DNA from: Symsagittifera roscoffensis
Taxonomy: Eukaryota; Xenacoelomorpha; Acoela; Convolutidae
Assembly: GCF_963678635.1 (NCBI RefSeq)
Contig: NC_087069.1
Location: 40,228,831-40,292,830, forward strand
Direction: 5' to 3'
Length of the DNA stretch: 64,000 nt
The notes below the pieces were generated by a model that did not search any database, had not been told where the DNA came from, and saw nothing but the letters and a program-made list of their open reading frames with translations. The first letter of the stretch is position 1. Every line of letters begins with the position of its first letter. Positions 1 to 9,506 of this stretch are shown in pieces. The translations under genes and the position numbers were made by a program.

Positions 1-2
1 TT

Positions 3-287
3 TCAAAAAATCGAAACGCATTTTCAGAATCAGAAACCAACAGTTTAGACGAACTTTACAAACTAAAAGAATCAATAGATAAAAATTGCCCACTTCACGA
101 TCAACTATATTTTTCTGACTCAGAAACAACTTCAAATTCATCACAAAGAGGAAAAAGAAGAATAAAAAAACAGTACAAACACAAACCAGTACATTTATAC
201 AATTGGAATCAACCAATTCGACACATTAATAATTACATATTAACAGTCATCGAACGAAAAAATGAGTTCAACACACACCCCAGGTGA
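3..287 (+). CDS. Small basic ORF upstream of ORF1 (partial, C-terminal part)
   Basis: An open frame enters from the left edge and stops at TGA 285-287, overlapping the start of the next ORF by 26 nt. It is basic and polar, with a lysine/arginine cluster near nt 150-180 and a tryptophan-containing tail. No known family is recognised. Support for it being real comes from element 2: the homologous stretch at about 42150-42420 keeps the same protein-level pattern (FSDSETTS, then YNWNQP, then HI-NY) although that copy has a frameshift. It sits where a leader protein or matrix-like product could lie. Its start is off-window, and in element 2 the candidate ATG is at 42063. Confidence 0.55.
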   Translation, partial: SKNRNAFSESETNSLDELYKLKESIDKNCPLHDQLYFSDSETTSNSSQRGKRRIKKQYKHKPVHLYNWNQPIRHINNYILTVIERKNEFNTHPR

Positions 288-1686
288 CGAAACTCCAGAT
301 GATGATGAAATCTTTCCCTTTATAGTAGACGCAGATACTGATAGAGGACAACACATATTTTGTCAAAATTTACTCGTAAATTTATTTGAACCCGGAATCA
401 GTCCATGTAAAACAGAGTTCCCCGATGTAAAAATCAAAAGACAAATCATAGATCACTATTTAAAAGATATATGCAACATAACACAACAGTATGGAATCTA
501 CTCTATAGAATTCACTTCCCCAAACCATAATAATAGAACATATACTATTCAAACAGACGATCTTGATTTAGAATTTTCAAAAGTTTTTTCAGAATATATA
601 AAAAGCATCCAATACCATAACTCACAAAGAGCAAACTCCATTTTCACCAATGAAGTTTTCGCAATAATATATAGTTATATTTCGATATTAGAAAATGAAC
701 TTCCATTAACAAATGTCTCACCGACAGAAACATCTAAACATTTAAGAGTACGACATGAAATCACACTACTCTCTAGTTATTTAAACATCATTAAAGAAAA
801 TTTCACGAAAGACGATGTTTCACAACATACCAAACACGATTTACAAAAAATTTTGGCATGGTTCATAATAGATTATTTCACACACAATATTGATTTAATT
901 GCACAAGCAAGAAAAAATTTTAGACCCCAAAATTCGAACGATGATACCGCTATCACAGAACAATCAGATTATGTTTGGGACCCCGAATGGTCTCATCCCG
1001 CATTTATAAGCTTTCCACAATCAATCTCAAGTCAAGCAATAGGTACAATATCTTACATAAGAGATTATGTAAGAGTAATACCATTAACAATTGATGCAAC
1101 TCCATTAAACTATAATACATTTTTACCCGATACACAAAATAATAGTTTAAACTCTACAGTCATACACAACGAAAACCTCAATGGAACTAGGAATCTTACT
1201 CAACAAGATATCCAGACACCATCACACTTCATAAATGAAGAAATTGTACACACAACAACTACACAACAAAGTATTTCACCAATACGCCCAAATTTAACAA
1301 CACCAAGAAATACAAATCCTTCACAAACACAGGTAACCTTACAATCAACCGTTAAACCTTCGGTTGCCCCTAAATATTCACATATGGATTACCAAACATA
1401 CAGACCCATGACAATACCATCAAAAACACGCAAAACATTCACTAGAAACAACTTTGCAGACCATAATTATAATTATACACATCCATCAAAAACAAATTAT
1501 CAACCACAAAGGAATTTTAATCAATATACAAAAACTCGAAACTGGGATAACCCAACGGCCCAATATAATTCCAAAAATTTCCAAACAAATCCTCCACAGG
1601 ATCGCAGTGAAAATTACCCATTTTTTCAACAAAATAAAAATAAAAAAACAGACATCTTATCAAATGGATTATTTATCCTCAGATGA
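262..1686 (+). CDS. ORF1, 474 aa, unknown function, upstream of Gag-Pol
   Basis: A complete frame runs from ATG 262 to TGA 1684-1686. The first ~270 residues look globular and contain the pattern FCQNL-VNLF and a YVWDPEWSH segment. The last ~200 residues are rich in Thr, Asn, Gln and Pro and probably disordered. I recognise no domain. A diverged and frameshifted homologue lies in element 2 (42410-43353), with the same FCQNL-VNLF and YVWDPEWSH patterns, so the protein belongs to the family and is not a chance ORF. It overlaps the presumed Gag-Pol start by 23 nt in another frame. A separate Gag-like or matrix-like structural protein is possible but is only a guess from position. Confidence 0.75.
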   Translation: MSSTHTPGDETPDDDEIFPFIVDADTDRGQHIFCQNLLVNLFEPGISPCKTEFPDVKIKRQIIDHYLKDICNITQQYGIYSIEFTSPNHNNRTYTIQTDDLDLEFSKVFSEYIKSIQYHNSQRANSIFTNEVFAIIYSYISILENELPLTNVSPTETSKHLRVRHEITLLSSYLNIIKENFTKDDVSQHTKHDLQKILAWFIIDYFTHNIDLIAQARKNFRPQNSNDDTAITEQSDYVWDPEWSHPAFISFPQSISSQAIGTISYIRDYVRVIPLTIDATPLNYNTFLPDTQNNSLNSTVIHNENLNGTRNLTQQDIQTPSHFINEEIVHTTTTQQSISPIRPNLTTPRNTNPSQTQVTLQSTVKPSVAPKYSHMDYQTYRPMTIPSKTRKTFTRNNFADHNYNYTHPSKTNYQPQRNFNQYTKTRNWDNPTAQYNSKNFQTNPPQDRSENYPFFQQNKNKKTDILSNGLFILR

Positions 1687-4600
1687 TGATTTCTTACAAC
1701 CAGATATATTTGCACCAAATACTCAAGAATATCGTAGACAAGGAATACAGAGAACACATACAAATCATAGAAATTTTTCTCCACAACCAATAGATGCACA
1801 TAATCAACAACCAATTCAACAACAAAATCTAATTAATACACAATCTTTTCAACCAATTCAACAACAAAATCCAATGACTGCACACTCGTATCAACCATCA
1901 CAAATGCAAAATGAAATACCACTCCCATATTATCTTCAACAACATGAAATAACAAGAAACCAACTTTCAAATTTTTCTCAAATGCCAAATGCAGCAGAAT
2001 CATTACAAATGACAATGAATCCATACCTTATGGGTGGATCATCAATAACATCAAACAAACCTTTAATGGTTTTCACAGGAACAGACCCTGAATACTCTGT
2101 AGAAGATTATTTAAATGCAGTAACAGCAAATTTGATTTTAAATATAGGACCTGAACCAATTAATACGCCACTACATCAAAACTGGATACATCGACGCACA
2201 GCGTTGATACAAACAACCTTAGATGGCGCAGCCCAAAAATGGTTTTCAGTACTACCTCTAGAAATAAAATCAAACTGGAAAAGATTTACACAAGAATTTT
2301 CAAAAATGTTTGACTCCGAAAGAAACAAACAACAACAAAGAGTTTTATGTAATGAAATTCGCAGATTACCAAACGAAACCATCAAGCAAATAGCAGTACG
2401 AATCGAAACACTAGTTCGAAAAGCATACTCACTAAATACACATGACTATAAAAATACAAAGATGACAGAAATCTTAATGGTGACCTTAACACCACAATTA
2501 AGGAAAATAGCAATAAAAAAGAGAGCATCACATCCTTCTTCAATTCGAGAACCCGATTTAGATTTTCGAAAACTAGTAGACAAATTAGAACAAGCAGAAA
2601 TCACGATGAAACTAGAAGAAACGGAAAATCTGAAATTACAATACGTTAACAGAATTGAAACGACTCCCACTAATATTAATAATATACAGGAATCAGAGAC
2701 AGACCTCGTCGAAAAAATCACTGAAATACTTAATATTTACGAAAAGAACCCAAACTTTAAAGGCAAACCATCTTTCAAAAAATGGTGTAATTATTGCCGA
2801 CGATACGGACATAGTATTTCCGAATGTAGACAAAAACAGCAAGATAATCAAAATAAACCTCAAAAATACAAAGAACCAAATAAATCATTCTATCAATACA
2901 TGAAAAAAGATCAAAATTTACCGAACAAAACAGTTCACAGCAACAACAGTTCAGGAAAACCACTCCCGAACAATACAAGCTATACAAGAAATCAATCCCC
3001 ATATAACTCAAGTTATAGAGGAAGATCACCAGAACGAAGAAACACGTATAATTCATCACAAAATCACTACAATAGACCAAATAGTAGAAATAACTACTCC
3101 AGATCAAATTCAAATACACAACGATTTGTTTCTAGATCTAATTCCCAATCAAGAAATAACTACTATCCAAACAATCAATCACGAAATTCATCATACAATA
3201 GGAATAGAAACTACTCCTATAATCGAAATAGAAGTTATTCAAACAACCGAAACCAGAATTACCCGAACAATCGATCAAGGAATAACTCATATAATAGATC
3301 GAACTATAACAGACCAAACAATAACTACCAAAACAGATCGCGAAATAATTCACAAAATCGACACCCAAGTTATAATAATCGTTACAGAAATTATTCCCAA
3401 TCACCACATAGGAATAATAATAACTATAATAATTCTAATAATCGTCATAGAAGTAATACACCTAAACATCAAAGGCAAATCAATCAAGTACAATCTAACC
3501 CAGAAACTATATCAGACCCTCCAGGTATTGATGACACAGTAACTGATGCGTTACAACTCAATCAAATAAACTGTACATCATCAGATTCAGAAAGTGATAC
3601 TGAAAACAATCGTTCTATCAATATGATAAAAGTCGAAAATGACTATGAATCTGTCATATATGAACAACCCTTTCCATCACACATATATGAAAATCAATCA
3701 GAATTTCTTCAAAATCATTACACTACACCCATAAATTCCACACCAACAACGCAAGAAACAAATGCAAAAAATACTACAGAACAACCCAATCAAAATGTCA
3801 AAACAAAATGCTTGAATACAAACCACATCTACCAAAATATACAAAAAGAACAACCCAAAGAAAAAATTTGGACAATACCATTTCTCTTAGAAAGCCCAAG
3901 AAATAAAGAATTTCAACCACCAGACCTTGAAATAGATTTTTTAATTGATTCAGGAGCAGAATCAAACATAATAAACATTCCCACATGGAATGAAATAAAA
4001 ACTTTACATCCAAAGCTAACACCTCTTGAAACCTCCAGTAAACTAGCAACAGCACAAGGATCAACATTGATAAACTACGGAAAAATCCAATTATTTCTCC
4101 TCCCTACCAGAACAATGGAGCAAAGTAAAATTCTAAACAAGCCATTTAAACAAATATTCCATATCACTGATATTAAATATAATATCATTGGAATACCATT
4201 TATTTCGAAGTATATACCAACAATTAACATACTAAATAGTAAAATATTAATCAAAGATAAATATACAAAAACAAAAGAAACATCCTTAACATTTTTTCAA
4301 AGATTAAACAAACAACCACCATTCTTTTCAAAATTTTATCCAATATATAACCAACAAAGAAAACACCTGAAACCACTATCAGGGAACATATATAATTTTT
4401 CAATCAAACAAGTTCACCAATATGATAAAGAACAAAACAAACAAAAATTTTATATGTCAGATTTTGAATTCAAACCTATTCATAAATTTTTCAAAATCAC
4501 AATCTCTTCAATAAAATATTTGAAAAATTCGAATTCAGATATTATTCCCTTACATGTTTATAACAACACACCTTATCAAGTAACATTACCTTTAGGACTT

Positions 4601-7600
4601 TTAGGATATTGTGAAACCAATGCTACAATATCACCAATACACGAAAAAGCCTATCGCGTAAATAATATACTCCAATTACTAGATATTTGCCAATCTACAA
4701 TTCTTAATGAAGAATTATCTATAAATAATATAATAAGTAACGAAAACAGAAATACGGATTATTTCACAAAAACTCCATATTTCAAACCTACATTCAACAT
4801 CAGTAACTACACAGAGGACCAACAAAAATTTTTAACAATGTTTAATTTCCAACATTCACAAATAACACAAGACGAATTCGAAAAGTTAGCCAAACAGCTA
4901 ATTAAATATTCATCAGTCTATGCAACATCAAAATTCGATGTTGGCAAAATCAGTTCATCACTACATCTCCCATTAAAACCAAACGCAGTTTTCAAAAAAC
5001 AGAGAGCAAGTAAAGTACCAATTCACTTACATGATAAAGTAAACAGATTACTCGATATTTTAGAACAATACAACATTATATCACCAGTTAATAAAGAAGA
5101 ACAACCAAAAGGCAACACATTTATCAACCCCGTTATCATTCTAGCTAAAGGAGAATCATTAAAAATCGTTCTCGATGCTAGATACCTCAATTCACTTATA
5201 GATGAATCAAAATGTAATTGGCCCATTGAACCAATACAAGTTATTTTAACAAAAATAAACGGCAAATACTTCACAACCGCCGACATGAATAGTGCATACA
5301 ATCAAATGCCACTAGATGAACAATCACGACGTTTAACACAATTTGTTATCGGAAACCAACAATATGAATTTAACCGCTTATTCTATGGAATATCCATAGG
5401 ACCAGCAGCATTTTCAGCTTTTATGAGCAAAATTTTTAGACCACTAATACTCAAGAAAAACGCAATCACCTATCTAGACGATGTTTTTATGCAATCACAA
5501 ACAAAAGACGAAATGTTCAACGTTTTAGAAAAATATCACCAAATACTTCAGAACGAAAATCTGAAGGCCGCCCCCGATAAATCACACTTCTTTTTAACAA
5601 GAGTTAAATTCTTAGGACATAACATCGAAAGAAAAACAATCACCCCACTGAAATCACGCATTGACGCTATTCAAAAACTTCAACCACCAACAAATAAAAA
5701 GAAAATCCAAGAATTCCTTGGAATGTTAAACTTTTTAAGTAAATATGTTTATAAAATGCAATTATATCTACGACCATTTTACAACATCCTTAGACAACAA
5801 AATAATTTTGAATGGAATACAGAACATCAAGCACGATTCGAAGAAATAAAGAAACTTTTAACTGAACAAATTTCAAACACAATTCCAGACCCTGATCAAC
5901 CATTTTATGCAATGTGCGACGCTTCGAACTTTGGCATCGGCGCAGCACTATTACAATCACATAATGGTACAAATAAAATGAACTTGATATCAGCAAATTC
6001 TCGATTATTCACTCAAGCAGAGCTACGACTCTCAACTCTAATGAGAGAATGTACAGCCATAATATATACACTGACAGAATATGAATTTCTGATACTTGGA
6101 TCAAAACATCCAACAGTTCTATTCACAGACCATAAACCAATCATCTTTCTCTTCACAGAGAAATCTAACCCAAACCACCGAGTTTACAGATTTCAACTAA
6201 TTCTAATGAAATTTCCAAACTTACATATAGTTTGGACTGCAGGAAAAAATCTTGCATTACCAGACACCTTAAGTCGAAATACACCACCTGAATTACTTAC
6301 ACGAAAAACAACAGTTGAAATACCCAAAAATATAAAATTCTACCTTGCAGAAAACGAAACATCACCCCGATTAGAATGCAAATATGCAGTAAAAACTGAT
6401 ATTGAACAATCACAAATAAATAATTTACAACATTTCCCACTTTATTTAGATTGTCAAAATAATCATTATGAAGTTGATCTACTTGGAACATCAACTTTCA
6501 AACCAATCCCATATTCTCAATGGATAAAAAATAACACCCAACAAAAACGAACAAAACAACGCCCGCCTAAAAAAGACCATTTTCCACTAATTGAAAAAGA
6601 AGATTTAACTGATAAAATAAATTTATCAGGACCACAAACAAATAATTCAAAATACACAATAAATCAAGTTTTTGACCTTCACGACCCACTTGATACAATA
6701 CCCTTATCTAAATTAGAAATTGAAAACATTTTTCTCCCCCCAACAGATACGATTACAAATTCAACACTGAAACAATATCAAAATCTTGACCCGATAATTA
6801 GACAACTGAAATCATGGCACAAATATAAAACTAAACCTATCAAAGCAGATTCAACCATTCTAGGAAACAAAACACTCCTCCGATACTTTCGCAAATTTAA
6901 CAACACAACAATTAACGAAAATACAGACCTTTTAGAGTATAACCTGAATGAATCTACAGTTCCATGTCTCCCTTTAAGTATGATTCTTATAGCTTTTAAT
7001 ATTTCACATACACAAAATATTAAAGGACACTCTGGATCAGAAAAAACATATTCAAATTTTATACAAAATTTTTACTTCCCAAATGCACCAATTTGGATAA
7101 AAGTACTATGCAATGATTGTATAGTATGTCAGCTAAATAAACCTTACCCAAATCAAAAACAATTAGCACAAAAACAAGATTTTAAAGGACAAAGTTTATA
7201 CTTTAATCACCGTATCTCATTTGATACTAAAGGACCAATTTCACCCTCATCAGAAGGAAACTCCTACATTATGGTAATTGTTGACGCATTCACACACTAT
7301 GTAGCACTTAACCCAGTACCACATTGTAATGCTTATTACGCATATACAACACTTTATGAACACTGGATAGCAAAATTTGGACTACCAGAAATTTTAGTTA
7401 CAGACAATGGTACAGAATTCATAAATAATGAAATAATAACACTATGTCATTTATATAACATTAAACACAAACCACGTACATCTCATGCACCTTGGACAAA
7501 CGGCTTAGTCGAAGGTATGAACCGTTCACTACAAGAATATCTTAGATGTATCATCAATGGAAATGATACAAAATATACCGAATGGTCAGCAGATGTAAAA

Positions 7601-8485
7601 TTATTTCCCTTAGCATATAACTCACAAATCACGACAACTTTAGGAATGTCACCATATGAAATGGTTTTCAACCAAAAGCCACGCAAACCAATAATGTTTA
7701 CAGCAAATTCCCATAAAAACGCACAAGGTTATTGTCAACCAAATAAAGACTCAATTTGTTATAACCTCCCATTACATACGCACGATGAAGATCATTTTCA
7801 TCACCCACAAATTCTTAAATTAGCCTCCGGTACACACACCGAATGGATTTTAAATAGAGATAAGAAACACAATGAAATTTACCAAAAAATAACGAAAAAG
7901 TTATTACAAAGACAAGACATAAATGAACAAATCAATTCACGTTTTACACCAGCTTCCGATTTAAAAATTGGAACATTTGTTTTAATACCTAATTTTAATA
8001 CTCAAAAAGGAATTTCTAAAAAATTACAACCCCTCCGAAAAGGACCCTACCAAATAATTGCAAAACCCACTGATGTCACATATAAAATTACCGACTCAAA
8101 CAAAAAAGAAATCGTTCAACATCGAAACAACCTATTACCTTATTACCCAAAAGAATACGCACTCCGCGAATTAACTCAATTATATTCTTTCACAGGATTA
8201 AAAATCATTCAAAATGAACCACATCTGAAAAACACAGAACAAAATGATAACCCCACCGAAAATCAAAACACAAAACCAACCGCCACCAAAAACAATACAC
8301 AAAACCATAAAGAATCTCCAAAACCAAGAAAAAATAGAAAAATGACAGAACAAATAATACCCCAAGAAGAAATAGACAAATCTGAACATAGAAAAACAAC
8401 AAGACTCCGAAATCAACCACGTAAAAACTACAAAATGTTCATCCCCCAATCTAAAATATTAAAGAAAGTAGAATTTAAAAAGTAA
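1664..8485 (+). CDS. gag-pol: Gag-Pol polyprotein, Ty3/Gypsy type (about 2273 aa)
   Basis: The frame is open from 1454, but no ATG occurs before 1664, so 1664 is taken as the start. It overlaps ORF1 by 23 nt in the +1 frame. Domains from that Met: a Gln/Asn-rich N-terminus; a retrotransposon Gag capsid (about 130-325, with FTGTDPEYSVEDYLNAV); a CCHC zinc knuckle (C-x2-C-x4-H-x4-C at nt 2786-2827); a long Arg/Asn/Ser/Tyr repeat region (nt 2960-3480); an aspartic protease with DSGA at nt 3947 (residue 762); reverse transcriptase with YLDD at nt 5471 (residue 1270); RNase H beginning CDAS near 5915; an HHCC integrase zinc-binding region near 7010-7130; and an integrase core with Asp 1854, Asp 1914 and Glu 1950, an exact DD35E spacing. 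A GPY/F-like RKGPYQII module and a basic tail follow. All catalytic residues I looked for are present and there is no internal stop, so it may be functional. Confidence 0.95.
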   Translation: MDYLSSDDDFLQPDIFAPNTQEYRRQGIQRTHTNHRNFSPQPIDAHNQQPIQQQNLINTQSFQPIQQQNPMTAHSYQPSQMQNEIPLPYYLQQHEITRNQLSNFSQMPNAAESLQMTMNPYLMGGSSITSNKPLMVFTGTDPEYSVEDYLNAVTANLILNIGPEPINTPLHQNWIHRRTALIQTTLDGAAQKWFSVLPLEIKSNWKRFTQEFSKMFDSERNKQQQRVLCNEIRRLPNETIKQIAVRIETLVRKAYSLNTHDYKNTKMTEILMVTLTPQLRKIAIKKRASHPSSIREPDLDFRKLVDKLEQAEITMKLEETENLKLQYVNRIETTPTNINNIQESETDLVEKITEILNIYEKNPNFKGKPSFKKWCNYCRRYGHSISECRQKQQDNQNKPQKYKEPNKSFYQYMKKDQNLPNKTVHSNNSSGKPLPNNTSYTRNQSPYNSSYRGRSPERRNTYNSSQNHYNRPNSRNNYSRSNSNTQRFVSRSNSQSRNNYYPNNQSRNSSYNRNRNYSYNRNRSYSNNRNQNYPNNRSRNNSYNRSNYNRPNNNYQNRSRNNSQNRHPSYNNRYRNYSQSPHRNNNNYNNSNNRHRSNTPKHQRQINQVQSNPETISDPPGIDDTVTDALQLNQINCTSSDSESDTENNRSINMIKVENDYESVIYEQPFPSHIYENQSEFLQNHYTTPINSTPTTQETNAKNTTEQPNQNVKTKCLNTNHIYQNIQKEQPKEKIWTIPFLLESPRNKEFQPPDLEIDFLIDSGAESNIINIPTWNEIKTLHPKLTPLETSSKLATAQGSTLINYGKIQLFLLPTRTMEQSKILNKPFKQIFHITDIKYNIIGIPFISKYIPTINILNSKILIKDKYTKTKETSLTFFQRLNKQPPFFSKFYPIYNQQRKHLKPLSGNIYNFSIKQVHQYDKEQNKQKFYMSDFEFKPIHKFFKITISSIKYLKNSNSDIIPLHVYNNTPYQVTLPLGLLGYCETNATISPIHEKAYRVNNILQLLDICQSTILNEELSINNIISNENRNTDYFTKTPYFKPTFNISNYTEDQQKFLTMFNFQHSQITQDEFEKLAKQLIKYSSVYATSKFDVGKISSSLHLPLKPNAVFKKQRASKVPIHLHDKVNRLLDILEQYNIISPVNKEEQPKGNTFINPVIILAKGESLKIVLDARYLNSLIDESKCNWPIEPIQVILTKINGKYFTTADMNSAYNQMPLDEQSRRLTQFVIGNQQYEFNRLFYGISIGPAAFSAFMSKIFRPLILKKNAITYLDDVFMQSQTKDEMFNVLEKYHQILQNENLKAAPDKSHFFLTRVKFLGHNIERKTITPLKSRIDAIQKLQPPTNKKKIQEFLGMLNFLSKYVYKMQLYLRPFYNILRQQNNFEWNTEHQARFEEIKKLLTEQISNTIPDPDQPFYAMCDASNFGIGAALLQSHNGTNKMNLISANSRLFTQAELRLSTLMRECTAIIYTLTEYEFLILGSKHPTVLFTDHKPIIFLFTEKSNPNHRVYRFQLILMKFPNLHIVWTAGKNLALPDTLSRNTPPELLTRKTTVEIPKNIKFYLAENETSPRLECKYAVKTDIEQSQINNLQHFPLYLDCQNNHYEVDLLGTSTFKPIPYSQWIKNNTQQKRTKQRPPKKDHFPLIEKEDLTDKINLSGPQTNNSKYTINQVFDLHDPLDTIPLSKLEIENIFLPPTDTITNSTLKQYQNLDPIIRQLKSWHKYKTKPIKADSTILGNKTLLRYFRKFNNTTINENTDLLEYNLNESTVPCLPLSMILIAFNISHTQNIKGHSGSEKTYSNFIQNFYFPNAPIWIKVLCNDCIVCQLNKPYPNQKQLAQKQDFKGQSLYFNHRISFDTKGPISPSSEGNSYIMVIVDAFTHYVALNPVPHCNAYYAYTTLYEHWIAKFGLPEILVTDNGTEFINNEIITLCHLYNIKHKPRTSHAPWTNGLVEGMNRSLQEYLRCIINGNDTKYTEWSADVKLFPLAYNSQITTTLGMSPYEMVFNQKPRKPIMFTANSHKNAQGYCQPNKDSICYNLPLHTHDEDHFHHPQILKLASGTHTEWILNRDKKHNEIYQKITKKLLQRQDINEQINSRFTPASDLKIGTFVLIPNFNTQKGISKKLQPLRKGPYQIIAKPTDVTYKITDSNKKEIVQHRNNLLPYYPKEYALRELTQLYSFTGLKIIQNEPHLKNTEQNDNPTENQNTKPTATKNNTQNHKESPKPRKNRKMTEQIIPQEEIDKSEHRKTTRLRNQPRKNYKMFIPQSKILKKVEFKK

Positions 8486-9085
8486 TTTTAAGATTTTATA
8501 CTTCACAATCGTGAAACCTCCGTAACATTTTTCATTTCAATTTTTCAAAATAACATGCTCACAAGTACGCAATAATTCTAGTTCAAAATAGACCAATAGG
8601 ATTCATCCAATCCGCCACTTTCTCTAACTCAAACTAAGATCAATTAGACGAATAATCTAGAACTCCAGGCACATCTCTAACTATAACTTTACAACCTCCA
8701 GGTCAAAAATAAGCAAACCACTCCAACTTGACAGCTAAAATAAATATCACCATAATACCGTACCCCTCCCTTATCTAATAACCCAAAGATCAACAATATT
8801 TCCCCAACTCAGACCACGAATACCCCCAAAACAAGTTTGATAACTTAGCCTAAAGTAACAAAATGAAGATTTTAATTAGCCTAAAGTATAAAAATCTCAC
8901 CATACCCCGGATCATTTGACAAACAAAAATAAAGAAAAAGACGACCTCCCAGTCACTATGAAAATTGCCCCCAACAATTTTTTACAAAACTCAACCCACT
9001 TGTCAAAAAACTAATAAATAATTCGACCACACTAGAAAATCGCCTCAAACAGCAAAAAATATTCGACCAAGAGATCATTTCTTAA
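8486..9085 (+). other. Non-coding spacer between pol and the downstream ORF block
   Basis: I see no open frame of note on either strand in these 600 bases. A short phrase, GCCTAAAGTA, occurs twice (near 8850 and 8880). The spacer may hold a splice acceptor or promoter for the downstream genes, but none is clear by eye. Confidence 0.5.
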
Positions 9086-9316
9086 ATGCTTTTCTCTCAA
9101 ACAGTCGCTCAAATACTTATAAATTTTAAACATTTTTTTTCAATACTTGAAGCTTTTATAATATTTCTTTTTGATATACTTGAATCTTTTCTAATAATCT
9201 TAATCATTTTTTGTAACATTTTTTTAATTTTCTACACAATACTCGAACTATTCCTCCAACTTTCCAAAACCCTTGAATATATCCACAGGTACGATTTTAA
9301 CAACTTGTCTAAATGA
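9086..9316 (+). CDS. Small hydrophobic protein A, 76 aa
   Basis: The frame runs from ATG 9086 to TGA 9314-9316. The product is almost wholly hydrophobic (Phe, Leu, Ile) from about residue 10 to 60, enough for one or two membrane segments, with polar ends. No family is recognised. Its stop overlaps the start of the next small ORF in an ATGA. Viral small hydrophobic proteins and viroporins look like this in general character, but AT-rich DNA also gives hydrophobic ORFs by chance, so the call is tentative. Confidence 0.4.
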   Translation: MLFSQTVAQILINFKHFFSILEAFIIFLFDILESFLIILIIFCNIFLIFYTILELFLQLSKTLEYIHRYDFNNLSK

Positions 9317-9501
9317 TACGAACAATTTTCAGTAGAACTGATATTTTTTTATTGTTTGTAATTTTCATAACATTTTTATCATCCCTCATTTTGACAATAT
9401 GTAAATGTATAAAGAAAGCAATCATCACATTTGCCCTAGCAACAATTTTTCTAATTATTTTTTTGGAAGAATATTATAATAAACATAAACCTTCCCACTA
9501 A
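9313..9501 (+). CDS. Small hydrophobic protein B, 62 aa
   Basis: The frame runs from ATG 9313 to TAA 9499-9501 and begins inside the stop of the preceding ORF (ATGA). It has a hydrophobic segment at about residues 10-30, a CKCIKK turn, then a second segment at about 37-50 and a charged tail: a two-helix hairpin layout. It is unrecognised. The tight coupling to the previous ORF, and the same arrangement 4 kb downstream, are the main reasons to keep it. Confidence 0.4.
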   Translation: MIRTIFSRTDIFLLFVIFITFLSSLILTICKCIKKAIITFALATIFLIIFLEEYYNKHKPSH

Positions 9502-9506
9502 AGTAA

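Noticed and set aside
1454..1663. Upstream 70 codons of the Gag-Pol frame as part of the protein
   Set aside because: No ATG occurs before 1664, and the stretch overlaps the conserved ORF1 in another frame.
1636..1666. Programmed -1 frameshift from ORF1 to Gag at the A-rich run
   Set aside because: Gag is in the +1 frame relative to ORF1 and no fitting slippery heptamer is in phase. A restart at ATG 1664 is simpler.
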